A DNA stretch of 64,000 nt from JAADHX01 sp964569385 (GCA_964569385.1 CAZMUM010000020.1:25704-89703); one strand, 5' to 3'. Shown: positions 41,417 through 50,568, counted from the stretch's first letter. The notes: generated by a model not told the origin, from the letters alone. Numbers and translations are program-made.

Positions 41417-42739
41417 CTAGGTCGTTGTTCGGAAGACCCTTACCGGCAGGTAGGTGTATCCCCTAACGAAGGAAGACAAAGTTCGTTCTGGCTCGGCTTG
41501 GACTTCTATGCGTTCGAATCGTTGGAGGATTTCCTCCCAGAGAATGCGCAGCTGCAGCTCGGCAAGACGGCTACCCATGCAGAAGTGAACTCCGTAACCG
41601 AACGAAAGGTGTCGGTCGGCGTTCTCGCGTTCGATATCGATGTCGTCGGCATTGTCGCCAAATACTGATTCGTCACGATTGGCCGACACGTACCACATCA
41701 GTACCTGGTCGTCTTTTTTGATCTGTTTGCCGCCGAGTTCGGTATCGCGGGTGGCGGTCCGCCTCATGTAGGGGAGCGGGGTTTGCCAGCGAATAATTTC
41801 CGACACCATTTTTGGGATCAGGGTGGGGTCCGCAATGAGTTTGTCGTACTGCTCGGGGTACTTGTTAAGTCCATACACGCTGCCAGACATGGTGTTGCGA
41901 GTTGTGTCATTGCCACCGACGATCAACAGAATCAGGTTGCCCAGATGTTCAGACGTGGGGCTGTCCTTGGTCGCTTCGCCGTGAACAAGCATCGACACCA
42001 GGTCATTGCCCGGGTTCTCTCGGCGCTCTTCCCACAGCCTCTCGAAATACGTCACGCACTCGAGGAGTTCAGCTACCCGCTGTTCGTGGGACTCGATGAT
42101 GCCGCCCGGCTCTGGGATAGCGAAGACGATGTCGGACCAGCGGGTCAGCTTCCGGCGGTCTTCGAATGGGAAGTCGAACAACGTGGCCAGCATCATCGTC
42201 GTGAGCTCGATCGACACTGTGTCGACCCAATCGAAGGTCTCGCCTTCTGGAAGCGAGTCGAGCACTTGAACTGTGCGCTCGCGGATGAGTGGTTCCATGT
42301 TGCGCAAATTGCCTGGAGCGGCCACCGATCGCACTGTCTTTCGCTGCGCGGTTTGTTCGGGTGGGTCCATTGCAATAAAAGACACTGACCGTCCAGGTCC
42401 CTCTGGCTCTGGAGAGCCTTTCTTGAGACCCAGTGCGATGCCTTCTGCCGACGAGAACGTTTGCCAGTCGCCATCGACGGTCCGGACATCGTCGTACTTG
42501 GTGATGTTCCAGTAACGGCCGGCAGTCTGGATTTCGTTGAAGTGGACCGGATCCTCGGCGCGCAATCTGGCAAAGTGACCTTGCCAGCGGTCTTGCTGAA
42601 ACAGGTACGCGTTGACCGGATTGATTTCGTGTAGCTCCAACTCGTCGGCGGCGGGGACCTCCGCACCGAACTCGGCTTGTTCCTGCTCCGGAGTGCGGAG
42701 TTCGCTCAAGGGGATGGTCTTGGCAGTGGTATCGCTCAC
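41417..42739 (-). CDS. Cytochrome P450, CYP153-like
   Basis: 440 residues, GTG start with GAGGAGGG upstream. I-helix LILLIVGGNDTTRNTMSGS, ExxR in EIIRWQTPLPYMRRTA, and heme loop HLSFGYGVHFCMGSRLAELQ with the thiolate Cys. The I-helix GGNDTTRN and WEEILQRFERIEVQ tail match CYP153 terminal alkane/fatty-acid hydroxylases well. Needs ferredoxin and reductase, neither adjacent. No membrane anchor, as usual for bacterial class I P450s. Divergent from the quinone oxidoreductase gene. Confidence 0.9.
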   Translation of the reverse strand: MSDTTAKTIPLSELRTPEQEQAEFGAEVPAADELELHEINPVNAYLFQQDRWQGHFARLRAEDPVHFNEIQTAGRYWNITKYDDVRTVDGDWQTFSSAEGIALGLKKGSPEPEGPGRSVSFIAMDPPEQTAQRKTVRSVAAPGNLRNMEPLIRERTVQVLDSLPEGETFDWVDTVSIELTTMMLATLFDFPFEDRRKLTRWSDIVFAIPEPGGIIESHEQRVAELLECVTYFERLWEERRENPGNDLVSMLVHGEATKDSPTSEHLGNLILLIVGGNDTTRNTMSGSVYGLNKYPEQYDKLIADPTLIPKMVSEIIRWQTPLPYMRRTATRDTELGGKQIKKDDQVLMWYVSANRDESVFGDNADDIDIERENADRHLSFGYGVHFCMGSRLAELQLRILWEEILQRFERIEVQAEPERTLSSFVRGYTYLPVRVFRTTT

Positions 42740-42822
42740 GAGTGGCCCTCCTCAGTGGCTCACCCTCCACCGTAGACCGAACCTGGCCACAACCCTAAAG
42801 GCGACGCGGCGCTGGAGTTATC

Positions 42823-42834
42823 GAGCGTACGCTC
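42823..42834. promoter_or_regulatory. Perfect 12-bp palindrome between P450 and quinone oxidoreductase genes
   Basis: GAGCGTACGCTC, directly followed by TGGTAT. It lies 34 nt before the GTG of the quinone oxidoreductase gene, in the divergent spacer, and could be a repressor site controlling that gene or both. Confidence 0.4.
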
Positions 42835-42867
42835 TGGTATCGAGCAACACCGAGGAAGGCAGGCGTC

Positions 42868-43854
42868 GTGAAGGCAATTGTTATACAAGAGTTCGGTCCA
42901 CCGCAGAACCTGAAGGTCGTCGAAATGGACGACCCCGTTCCTGGCATAGGCGAGGTCGTGATTGCCGCGAGGGCGGTTCCGGTCACTTTTCCAGACTGTC
43001 TGATGCTCGAAGACAAGTACCAGTTCAAAGCGCCGTTGCCGTTTGTGCCCTGCGGCGAAGTGGCTGGGGTAGTCGTTGAATTTGGAGAGGGCGTCGAGGA
43101 TCTATCGATTGGTGACCGGGTGATTGCGAGCACTGGGGTTGTCGGTTCTTTGGCCGAGTTTGTAGTCGTCCCGGTTGCCGCGGTTCGCCGATTGCCCGAA
43201 ACCGTTGGGTTCGCCGAATCGACCGGACTCATGTACGCCTACGGCACCAGCTATTACGGCCTCAGGTATCGAGGCGAGTTGCAACCTGGCGAGACGGTGC
43301 TCGTACTTGGAGCTGGTGGAAACGTGGGCCTGTCGGCAGTTGAGTTGGGAAAGCTGATGGGTGCTCGCGTCATTGCCGCTGCCTCTAGCCAAACCAAACT
43401 CGACTTGTGTCGGGGCCGCGGTGCCGACGAGACGATCAACTACGACGAAGAAGACTTAAAGGAGCGGGCAAAGGAGTTGACCGGCGGCCGAGGTGTCGAT
43501 GTCGTAGTCGACTGTGTCGGCGGCGATTACGCCGAACAGGCACTGAGAGCAATGGCTTGGGGTGGACGGTTCTTGGTCGTCGGGTTCACCGCTGGCATTC
43601 CGCGCCTGCCGCTCAATCTGGCGCTTCTTAAGGGTTGTCAGATCGTCGGGGTGTTCCTGGGGGGATTGCAGCGCCACGACCCCGAACTGGCCCACAGCAT
43701 CCTTGAGCAGCTGCTTGAATTCACTGCTTCTGGCCAGCTGAAGCCGTATGTGTCGGGGCGCTACAGCCTCGCCGAGGCACAAAAGGCGTTCCAAAGTCTC
43801 ATCGACCGCCAAGCGACCGGCAAAGTAGTAGTCGAACTCACGGCTGCGCGCTGA
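42868..43854 (+). CDS. NADPH:quinone oxidoreductase, zinc-independent MDR family
   Basis: 328 residues, GTG start with GAGGAAGG 9 nt upstream. GroES-like N-terminus (LKVVEMDDPVPGIGEVVIAA, PFVPCGEVAGVVVEFG), Rossmann VLVLGAGGNVGLSAVELGKLMGA, and GRGVDVVVDCVGGDYAEQAL. Catalytic zinc ligands are absent, as in QOR-type enzymes. Reduces quinones or enoyl groups with NADPH. A hairpin follows the stop. Confidence 0.9.
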   Translation: MKAIVIQEFGPPQNLKVVEMDDPVPGIGEVVIAARAVPVTFPDCLMLEDKYQFKAPLPFVPCGEVAGVVVEFGEGVEDLSIGDRVIASTGVVGSLAEFVVVPVAAVRRLPETVGFAESTGLMYAYGTSYYGLRYRGELQPGETVLVLGAGGNVGLSAVELGKLMGARVIAAASSQTKLDLCRGRGADETINYDEEDLKERAKELTGGRGVDVVVDCVGGDYAEQALRAMAWGGRFLVVGFTAGIPRLPLNLALLKGCQIVGVFLGGLQRHDPELAHSILEQLLEFTASGQLKPYVSGRYSLAEAQKAFQSLIDRQATGKVVVELTAAR

Positions 43855-43860
43855 CGAAGT

Positions 43861-43898
43861 CGGGCGGTGGTATTGCCGCCCGTGGCTTAGCTGCCACG
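43861..43898. terminator. Two short hairpins between convergent genes
   Basis: CGGGCGG (43861-43867) pairs perfectly with CCGCCCG (43876-43882) over an 8-nt loop; GTGGC and GCCAC then form a second stem up to 43898. They separate the quinone oxidoreductase from the convergent amidohydrolase gene. No T tract, so termination in either direction is plausible but unproven. Confidence 0.5.
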
Positions 43899-43942
43899 CG
43901 GCCATGGGCGCTTGTGAGCGGGATCAGCGCTCCACAGCGGAA

Positions 43943-44947
43943 CTACGTTGCCGCGATGCGCTTGAGAAGCTCGTTTGCATTGCCCTCTAGAATCGCGTTC
44001 TGATCGGCTTCACCGAGACCGCTATCGCGTACAGCAGCGAGGCCACGAGAGGCGTCGAACACGGGATCGTCGGTTCCGAACAGTACCCGGTCGGCACCGT
44101 ACAGGTCGACGGCTAACGCCAACGCCCGAGGCCCCATGGATGCCGTGTCGACGTACACCGGTTTGAGGCTGCTTGAGGGCAGCGGTAGCTCCGGGTGGCG
44201 CAGGCTGTAGACGTGATCCATGCGCTCGATGATGAAGGGCAGCGAGCCGCCAAGGTTGGCGATCTGGACGGGCACATCGATGAAGTCGTCCAAGAAATCC
44301 GATAGAGCCAAGGTGATCATGATGTCGGTGAGTCGGTTCTGGATGTCGACAGTGGCCCGTCGGTGAACAACGTTGTCTCCATGAGACGTTGGTGCATCAA
44401 TGTGGCCGTTGTGTTGGTCGAGCGGTAGTGGACCGGGATGGACGAAGATCAGGCCACCGATCTCTTGGGCCAACTCGAACAACGGTTTCATGAACTGAGC
44501 TGACGCGACGCTGGCAAAGGCATCTCCGGGGAGAATCATCCCCGCGAGGCCAAGCTCGATGCGGGCCCGGCGATACTCCCGCATCGAGGCGGCCTGGTCA
44601 GCCACCGGCAGCGATGCCAGGCCAACAAAGTGGTCCGGGTGGTCTTCGACCAACAACGAGACCCCATCGTTGAACGCCCGCGTGAGCCCCACAGATTCAG
44701 CTGCGGGAAGGCTATCGATGCCGAAGAGGCCAGGTAGCGACAGCATCTGGCGGGTGATGCCGAGCTCTTGAAGGCTTGCAATCCGAGAGTCGATGTCGTC
44801 GAATGCCCGGTCATAGGCGATGCGGGTGCGGTAGATCCCTATGGTCGCGTTCCCAGCGTCGTCTACCAAGATGTTCGGGGCACGGCTTCGGCCTTCTAGA
44901 GCCGTCACCAGGCCGGCCGGGAGGAAGTGGGCGTGCATATCGATCAC
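43943..44947 (-). CDS. Amidohydrolase-2 family (ACMSD-like) metal-dependent hydrolase
   Basis: 334 residues, GTG start. TIM-barrel metal motif MIDMHAHFLPAGL (HxH), GLVFVHPG-type strand with metal His (LIFVHPGPLPLDQ), LGGSLPFIIERMDH and RVLFGTDDPVFDASRG with the catalytic Asp. Relatives decarboxylate or hydrolyse aromatic or heterocyclic acids. It starts 10 bp after the DinB-fold gene's stop and is likely in one operon with it. Confidence 0.88.
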   Translation of the reverse strand: MIDMHAHFLPAGLVTALEGRSRAPNILVDDAGNATIGIYRTRIAYDRAFDDIDSRIASLQELGITRQMLSLPGLFGIDSLPAAESVGLTRAFNDGVSLLVEDHPDHFVGLASLPVADQAASMREYRRARIELGLAGMILPGDAFASVASAQFMKPLFELAQEIGGLIFVHPGPLPLDQHNGHIDAPTSHGDNVVHRRATVDIQNRLTDIMITLALSDFLDDFIDVPVQIANLGGSLPFIIERMDHVYSLRHPELPLPSSSLKPVYVDTASMGPRALALAVDLYGADRVLFGTDDPVFDASRGLAAVRDSGLGEADQNAILEGNANELLKRIAAT

Positions 44948-44957
44948 AGCGCTGCGA

Positions 44958-45479
44958 TCACGCCATTTCGATGGGATCGAACTGGAAGTAGTCCGGGGCT
45001 GGCGCGCCGGCGAGGCGACAGTAGGTATCGATGTTGCCTATGTGGTAGTTCCGGTGACCGTAAATGGCCCACAGGAAGCCCTGAACTGTCCATTTGCGGT
45101 CGCTGAACCAGACCGTTTTGGTCATATGGTCCTCATCGAAGCTCTCGATGATCGCCAAGTTGTCGGCGTGCATGCTAAGTGATGCCGCGAGATAGTCGGA
45201 CTTGGCCAGGTCAGCGGTCATGGCCTTGTCCAGCGGCAGGGGAATGACCTCGTCGTCGCTGCAGTCGCGCAGATTCCGAATCCACAGATGCTCGCCGACG
45301 ACAAGATGTATGTAGAGGGCCTCGATGGTGACGTCTTCAAGTCGCTCGCCGAAGCTCACGGCGGCTGTCTGGGACGGCTGCCAGTGGAGCATTTCTTGGG
45401 GAAGTCGATGCACGCATCCGTGGGTGAAGTTGACCAACCGGTCGTAGAAAACCAGGAATCGTTCTCTTTCGCTCTTCAT
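44958..45479 (-). CDS. DinB-fold metal-binding protein
   Basis: 173 residues. Four-helix DinB/YfiT-like fold; likely metal His in ALYIHLVVGEHLWIRN and in AIYGHRNYHIGNID. Many such proteins are thiol-dependent (bacillithiol or mycothiol) transferases; here thiol use is inferred. First gene of the operon with the amidohydrolase. Confidence 0.8.
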   Translation of the reverse strand: MKSERERFLVFYDRLVNFTHGCVHRLPQEMLHWQPSQTAAVSFGERLEDVTIEALYIHLVVGEHLWIRNLRDCSDDEVIPLPLDKAMTADLAKSDYLAASLSMHADNLAIIESFDEDHMTKTVWFSDRKWTVQGFLWAIYGHRNYHIGNIDTYCRLAGAPAPDYFQFDPIEMA

Positions 45480-45635
45480 TTATTCAGTATCCTTCGCGGA
45501 GAAGTCAGACACAGACAGCACGAGGTTGTCCCATCAATCGCACCATCTTGAGCCGGGACTGTCGCATTGTGTGTATCCGGGGTGGTCGTGGTTGTTGTTG
45601 GCGGCCGTGAGGCGGTCGCTGTAGTGGACAACCTG

Positions 45636-45956
45636 CTAGTAGCGGTTGGTCGGCTTCTTCTTCGGTGGAACCTTGAAGGGTGCCTCGATGAGCGCTTCGA
45701 ATCGAGAATCGTCAGGCTGCTTCGGCTCATTGAGACGGCGCATGTAGTCCTTGAGCGCTGCACGGGCGGGAGCTACGTGGTCGCCCTTCATGCCGACCGA
45801 GCGTTTGAGGGCGTCATTCGCCTTTTCGATGCGCTCTCTGTAGGCCGCCTTCTCCGCGTCTGAGCGGACGACAGTCTTCTTGTTTTTCTTGGCTTCCTCA
45901 GCTGCAATTCGGCGAGCTTCTGACTCTTGCAGTGGGGTGAGCTTTCTTCTTGCCAC
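45636..45956 (-). CDS. Small highly charged protein, unknown
   Basis: 106 residues, GTG start with GGAG upstream. Lys/Arg/Glu/Ala-rich helix (MARRKLTPLQESEARRIAAE, then AEKAAYRERIEKANDALKRS) and a Pro/Lys-rich end (PFKVPPKKKPTNRY). Strongly basic, so nucleic-acid binding is possible. No family recognised. Bases 45480-45635 upstream of the DinB-fold gene hold nothing recognisable. Confidence 0.5.
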   Translation of the reverse strand: MARRKLTPLQESEARRIAAEEAKKNKKTVVRSDAEKAAYRERIEKANDALKRSVGMKGDHVAPARAALKDYMRRLNEPKQPDDSRFEALIEAPFKVPPKKKPTNRY

Positions 45957-46315
45957 GACGGTTGATCTCCGAAACTTGTTGACGGTTGGCCGGGACTCCC
46001 GTCCCTTGGTTCATCTCATGGGTTGCTCGGTCGACTTCTGATCGCAACCGATCAGAGACTCTATCGCTTGGCGTCACATGACCACGTTTGGCGCTGACTG
46101 CCAGCGGTGGCGTCCGGAGCGGCCCCCCAGACCGGGCCGCGACCCTCTGTTCGGTTCGAATGCGCGGGCGGATACCTAGATGGAACAATTCGGTGTTGTT
46201 TCGGTTTCAGGGCCCCGGAGCTCGCTGAAGGGAACAGGGGGTCCAACGACGACGATGGTATTCACCCCTCAGAGCTACGCTCGTTCTCAAGCGCCGGACT
46301 TCGTGTCGGTGTTGA
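45957..46315. other. Non-coding or decayed stretch
   Basis: 359 bp with only short overlapping frames. A plus-strand frame near 46285-46330 reads AGLRVGVDDWTG, which could be the frameshifted acetyl-CoA loop of the GNAT tail that follows. A GGTTCGAAT at ~46151 looks like a tRNA T-loop, but no clover-leaf can be drawn. Confidence 0.4.
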
Positions 46316-46516
46316 CGACTGGACAGGATCGAGATTCGCGAGGCGACGATCGTCGCCGGTGGCCATTTCGACCTCGAGTTGCATGCGAGGACCGAGAACT
46401 TGGACGCGATCGCATTCTATGAAAAGGCAGGGTGGACTGTGACTGGCCGTTTGATTCGCACGGTCGAGCACGGCATCAGTTACGACGAGCATGTTCTAAT
46501 CAAACACCGCTCGTAG
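46316..46516 (+). pseudogene. C-terminal fragment of a GNAT acetyltransferase
   Basis: After an in-frame TGA (46313-46315) the frame reads DRIEIREATIVAGGHFDLEL, HARTENLDAIAFYEKAGWTV, TGRLIRTVEHGISYDEHVLI and ends KHRS. The N-x-x-A-x-x-F-Y-E-K-x-G-W block is the diagnostic end of GNAT folds. No start codon and no N-terminal half in this frame; the acetyl-CoA loop may continue in another frame upstream. A broken gene. Confidence 0.7.
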
Positions 46517-46606
46517 CGGCTGGGTTGTCAACGTAGCGGCGAAGAACCTAACGGCGGCTTGACTTCGGTAGAATGGGTGTTCGCGGGGCCGTCGATCGGA
46601 GAACAG

Positions 46607-48340
46607 ATGAAGGCTCGGCGTAGGCACAGCGGTGGCCGTGCGATGGGAACAGCTCGGCTGAGAGCGGCTTTGCTGGTCATGGTCGCGCTGTCACTTGTGG
46701 CGGCGGTGGCGGGTTCGTTGGGCCCGGTTTCGGCCGCACCATCGGATCCGACGGTGGCTCTGGTGTCGTGGCCAGACGGCGATGGTTACCTGGTGGTGAG
46801 TCGTTCGGGTCGGCTGTGGACGTTCGGCTCGGCTGTGAGTCTTGGATCGCCGTCAGACCTTGGAGTGGCGGGGGTTGACTTGGTAGCGGTGGCAACCCGA
46901 TCAGCGGCCGACGGGTACTGGATGTTCGGGAGCGACGGTGGGGTGTTCGCCTATGGCAATGCCGCTTTTCATGGGTCGGCTGCGTCATTATCGTTGCGCG
47001 ACCCGATGGTGGGCGCAACCCCAACTGCTGCAGGCGACGGCTATTGGATGGTCGCAGCCGACGGCGGAATATTCGCGTACGGCAATGCTGCTTTCAGCGG
47101 CTCGGCGGCCACGCTGCCCCTGCGACAGCCCGTCGTAGCGATGAGTTCGACGCCCGGAGGTGGTGGCTATTGGCTGGTGGCGTCCGACGGTGGTGTGTTC
47201 GCCTACGGCGATGCCGAGTTCCACGGGTCGGCAGCCACGCTGACATTGGCGTCGCCAATCATCGGGATGCTCCCCACGTTCAGCGGTTCGGGTTACTGGC
47301 TTTTCGCCTCCGATGGCGGGGTGTTCGCCTACGGCGATGCCGGGTTCTTCGGTTCGGGGGCTTCGACTGGCTTGGCCTTCAGCGCCATGGCTCCGACCCC
47401 CGATCTGGCTGGCTACCGTTTGTTAACCAACGACGGGCAGATCTCGGTGTTTGGCGCCGCCACCGACCTTGGCTCACCGGCGGACGCTTCTGCTGCTTGT
47501 GACCCATACTCCGCCAACACTTGGCCAACCCTCGATGTATCCGACCTGCCAGTGCATTCGCGGTCGAGCGCCTACATCGCCTCTATAGGTGTCGCCGGTA
47601 GCTTGCACCCCGACTTTGGAACGGTGTGGAACGGGGCCCCGAACGGCATCCCGTTTGTGACCGTCGACGAGTCCACGCCGCTAAGCGACGTTACGTTCTT
47701 GTACGCCGATGAGAGCGACCCTGGTCCGTACCCCATCCCCGACAACGCGCCTATCGAGGGCGGGCCTGATGCCGACGGCGATCGCCACATTCTGTTGGTC
47801 AATAAAGACGACTGTGTGCTCCACGAACTCTTCGATGCCCGACCTCCCGCCACTCCTGGTGGGGCGTGGTCGGCGGGTTCTGGGGCTCGTTTCGACATGT
47901 CCACATGGGCTTTGCGGCCCGACGGTTGGACTTCGGCCGACGCGGCCGGGCTGCCCATCTGGCCATTGCTGGTGCGCTACGACGAGGTCGCCTCTGGGCG
48001 GATCGACCACGCTATTCGCATTACCGTGCCCCGTACGCAACGGGCGTACCTACATCCTGCGACACACTTCGCCTCCTCCGACAGCAACCCTGACCTGCCC
48101 CCGATGGGGTTGCGGATGCGATTGCGGGCCGACTTCGACATCTCAGGATTCCCCGCCGAAGTGCAGGTGATCCTCACCGCGATGAAAACCTACGGTGTCA
48201 TCGTGGCCGACAACGGCTCGGCCTGGTTCGTCTCGGGCGCCCCCGACCCCCGATGGGACGATGATGCCCTCGCAACCATGCGTGATGTTCCAGGCTCGGC
48301 GTTCGAAGTCGTCGACACCGGCGAACCACTGAGGCCCTAA
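46607..48340 (+). CDS. Exported repeat protein (DGGVFAYG repeats) with C-terminal domain
   Basis: 577 residues from ATG 46607 (GGAG 6 nt upstream); an in-frame TTG at 46559 lies over the -10-like TAGAAT. Signal peptide (ALLVMVALSLVAAVAGSLGPVSAAPS). Residues ~35-305 hold six ~46-residue repeats with YWMFGSDGGVFAYGNAAFHG, YWMVAADGGIFAYGNAAFSG, YWLVASDGGVFAYGDAEFHG and so on, which should form a blade-type propeller. The C-terminal ~280 residues are a separate domain (PVHSRSSAYIASIGV ... HAIRITVPRTQRAYLHPATH ... VILTAMKTYGVIVADNG). Secreted or surface protein; ligand unknown. Such repeats are frequent in Acidimicrobiia. Confidence 0.85.
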   Translation: MKARRRHSGGRAMGTARLRAALLVMVALSLVAAVAGSLGPVSAAPSDPTVALVSWPDGDGYLVVSRSGRLWTFGSAVSLGSPSDLGVAGVDLVAVATRSAADGYWMFGSDGGVFAYGNAAFHGSAASLSLRDPMVGATPTAAGDGYWMVAADGGIFAYGNAAFSGSAATLPLRQPVVAMSSTPGGGGYWLVASDGGVFAYGDAEFHGSAATLTLASPIIGMLPTFSGSGYWLFASDGGVFAYGDAGFFGSGASTGLAFSAMAPTPDLAGYRLLTNDGQISVFGAATDLGSPADASAACDPYSANTWPTLDVSDLPVHSRSSAYIASIGVAGSLHPDFGTVWNGAPNGIPFVTVDESTPLSDVTFLYADESDPGPYPIPDNAPIEGGPDADGDRHILLVNKDDCVLHELFDARPPATPGGAWSAGSGARFDMSTWALRPDGWTSADAAGLPIWPLLVRYDEVASGRIDHAIRITVPRTQRAYLHPATHFASSDSNPDLPPMGLRMRLRADFDISGFPAEVQVILTAMKTYGVIVADNGSAWFVSGAPDPRWDDDALATMRDVPGSAFEVVDTGEPLRP

Positions 48341-48415
48341 CTCAACCCTCGGATGAGGATCTTGACAGCCCGGATGGCCATGTGAGGCTACGATTGCCTG
48401 CTGCGAGGGGGCTGT

Positions 48416-49561
48416 ATGGGCTGGTCAGTGAATAGATCGACAGGATTAACGTTTCATCGATCTGATCGGTCGACTAAGGGGTACACGCTGGTCACGCCGA
48501 GCAGTGATCGCTCTGCGTATCTGATCGATATGGACGGCAGGGTTGTCCACCGTTGGACCTTTGACACCATCGACCCTGGCTACGCGCGCCTGCTCGACAA
48601 TGGCAACCTGCTGATGGCTGGTTCCGATGTGAATCTGCCCACCCCGCCTGAGGATGAACCGACGAAGCCACCGCCACCGTTCGAGCTGCACGTCACGCGC
48701 CTGGGTGGTTATAAGACCACGCTTCTCGAGGTTGACTGGGATGGGAACATCGTTTGGTCCTACATCAACCGTTTCCAGCATCACGATTTTGTGCGGCTGT
48801 CGAATGGCAACACCATGGTGCCAGAGTGGGTCGAACTTTCCGATGAACTCCACAAGGCGGTTCGCGGTGGACACAGGCTGCCACGAGAACGACTGCCCCG
48901 TCTTCTCGGAGACGACATTGTGGAGGTCGATCCATCAGGTACCGAGGTTCGGCGGATCCACCTGTGGAAGCTGCTCGATCCGGTCAAGGATCCGATCCTT
49001 CCCAGTAAACGTCGCTGGGAATGGACACATCTGAACGGAATCGATGTGAACGACGCCGGCGACATCGCCTTCTCGGCGCGGACCAATAACCGTGTAGGCG
49101 TCATCGACGGTGCAACGGGTGAGTTGAAACTCAAGTTCACCGAGACTCATGGTCAGCACCATGTGACCTGGGTGGGCGAGGACCTCATTCAGGTGTTCGA
49201 CAACGGGGAGTCCCGGTCGCGGGTGGTCGAGATTCAGGTCAGTACAGGCGAAGTCACGTGGAGCTACGAGGCCAAGCCCGTCCACCAGTTCTTCAGTAAC
49301 TACATTTCGGGAGCCGATCGGCTGTGGTCGGGGTCGGTGCTGGTCTGTGAAGGCAGCAGTGGTCGGCTCTTCGAGGTAACGCGTAATCAAGAAGTGGTGT
49401 GGGAGTGGATCAACCCGTTCGTGAATCATCGAGATAACGGCGAGGTAGCTGTCGGGATTTACCGGGCGCATCGTTACGGCCCGGATCACCCGGCCTTTCA
49501 AGATCGAGACCTCGATCCCGCCGCGTACGGCAACCTCAACCGACTCAACGGATTGATGTAA
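48416..49561 (+). CDS. Arylsulfotransferase-like beta-propeller protein
   Basis: 381 residues, ATG with GAGGGGG upstream. Propeller motifs as in the ASST superfamily: TLVTPSSDRSAYLIDMDGRV, HHDFVRLSNGNTMVPEW, WTHLNGIDVNDAGDIAFSAR, GQHHVTWVGEDLIQVFDNG and VVWEWINPFVNH. Conserved His residues in these blades fit a PAPS-independent aryl-sulfate transfer site. No signal peptide is obvious, unusual for periplasmic ASSTs, so a related non-sulfate role is possible. Convergent with a decayed phosphotransferase gene. Confidence 0.8.
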   Translation: MGWSVNRSTGLTFHRSDRSTKGYTLVTPSSDRSAYLIDMDGRVVHRWTFDTIDPGYARLLDNGNLLMAGSDVNLPTPPEDEPTKPPPPFELHVTRLGGYKTTLLEVDWDGNIVWSYINRFQHHDFVRLSNGNTMVPEWVELSDELHKAVRGGHRLPRERLPRLLGDDIVEVDPSGTEVRRIHLWKLLDPVKDPILPSKRRWEWTHLNGIDVNDAGDIAFSARTNNRVGVIDGATGELKLKFTETHGQHHVTWVGEDLIQVFDNGESRSRVVEIQVSTGEVTWSYEAKPVHQFFSNYISGADRLWSGSVLVCEGSSGRLFEVTRNQEVVWEWINPFVNHRDNGEVAVGIYRAHRYGPDHPAFQDRDLDPAAYGNLNRLNGLM

Positions 49562-49639
49562 TAACAGAGAAGTCGGTGTCGCTGACGGGCTCGTGTGGTC
49601 TAGGTCTGAGATCACAGCAGCGCGACCTCGGGCAGGTTG

Positions 49640-50239
49640 TCGGCCGGTCGATGACCTTGTCAAGGTGGTCTGTGTTGCCAAGTGTGAGGGCGGCGAGATC
49701 GAAGAGTGCGTCGCAAGGGGTGCTTCGGACCAGTCGATGATGCCGGTGATCTTGTCACCTGCGACGAAGACATGGTCGACCTGCAGGTCGCCGTGGATGA
49801 ACACCGGTTTCCACGGTCGGAGCGCAGTTTCGGCGAGCCGTTGATTACGTGCTAGAACCTCGGCTGGTAGCACGTTGTTGGCTACAAGCCAGTCGCATTC
49901 GCTGGCGAGATGTGAGGCGAGTAAGTCGACGTTTCGACCAGGCCATGGCGGCAGCGGCGCGTCGTGCAACGCCCGGACGGCAGCACCAGCCGCGGTCCAT
50001 GCCGCCGACGATGCAGTCGATAGCTCGCCGAGGTGCCCGAGCGCTGCCCCTGGGAGGGCGGCGAGGGCTAGCACGGGCGGTTTCCGCCACCGAATTTCAG
50101 GGGTCGGGACGGGCGCCATCGCCATCGCGGCGACCTCGGCGTCGGTGCGGATCCGGTCGGCATCGATCTTTAGGAACACGTCGCCGACACGCAGGGTGGC
50201 ACGTTCATTGTGGGCGACGACGACCTCCACGTTCATCAT
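49640..50239 (-). pseudogene. Aminoglycoside-type phosphotransferase, frameshifted and truncated
   Basis: Frame 1 from ATG 50239/50236 reads a normal APH/choline-kinase start (VGDVFLKIDADRIRTDAE), LHDAPLPPWPG, the catalytic loop FIHGDLQVDHVFVAGDKI and TGIIDWSEA, then leaves the family. The next expected residues, DALFDLAALTLGNTDHLDKV, appear in another frame at once, so there is a single-base frameshift near 49735. The family tail of ~60 residues is then missing. The nominal open frame continues antisense across the arylsulfotransferase gene and is not real there. Confidence 0.75.
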
Positions 50240-50279
50240 GTCTCCATCATCGCAGACAGCTGTGGGAGCGAAGGGCTAG

Positions 50280-50568
50280 ATCGGTGTGATGCCGAACTCG
50301 GCATGAGTACTGGCGGAACAACCCAAATGCGTCGGCTTCGGAGTATCCCTTCAGGTGTTTGCGGTACCCGAGTGTTGTTCCGAGATCGACCAGATCTTCA
50401 CCTTGGCTTCGCCGACGATGGAAGCGTCGCAGCCGAACACCACGTGGGCGATGTCGTGGTTGCGAAAGAACTCTTGGGCGTCGACCGACAGCTCGCCACC
50501 GGAGAAGTACTTGGAGTTCGCGACCAAGAAGGCGGAAGCTCGGTCCGCAATGTGTTTGATTCGGTCAT
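50280..50568 (-). pseudogene. Frameshifted gene with HDIAHVVFGCD motif
   Basis: An ATG at 50568 overlaps the methyltransferase stop (ATGA), as expected for a coupled gene. The conserved reading, however, lies in three frames: DRIKHIADRASAFLVANSKY ... FFRNHDIAHVVFGCDASIVG ... AKVKIWSI in one, then LGTTLGYRKHLKGYSEADAF and GLFRQY in the next. At least two frameshifts and loss of the 3' end. I recall intact relatives of ~200 residues with HDxAHVVFGCDTS in various bacteria but cannot name the function. Confidence 0.6.

Noticed and set aside
46130..46160. GGTTCGAAT resembling a tRNA T-loop
   Set aside because: No acceptor, D or anticodon arms can be drawn around it.
48935..49640. Minus-strand open frame continuing from the phosphotransferase through the arylsulfotransferase gene
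   Set aside because: The conserved family sequence switches frame at ~49735; the continuation is antisense to a well-supported gene.
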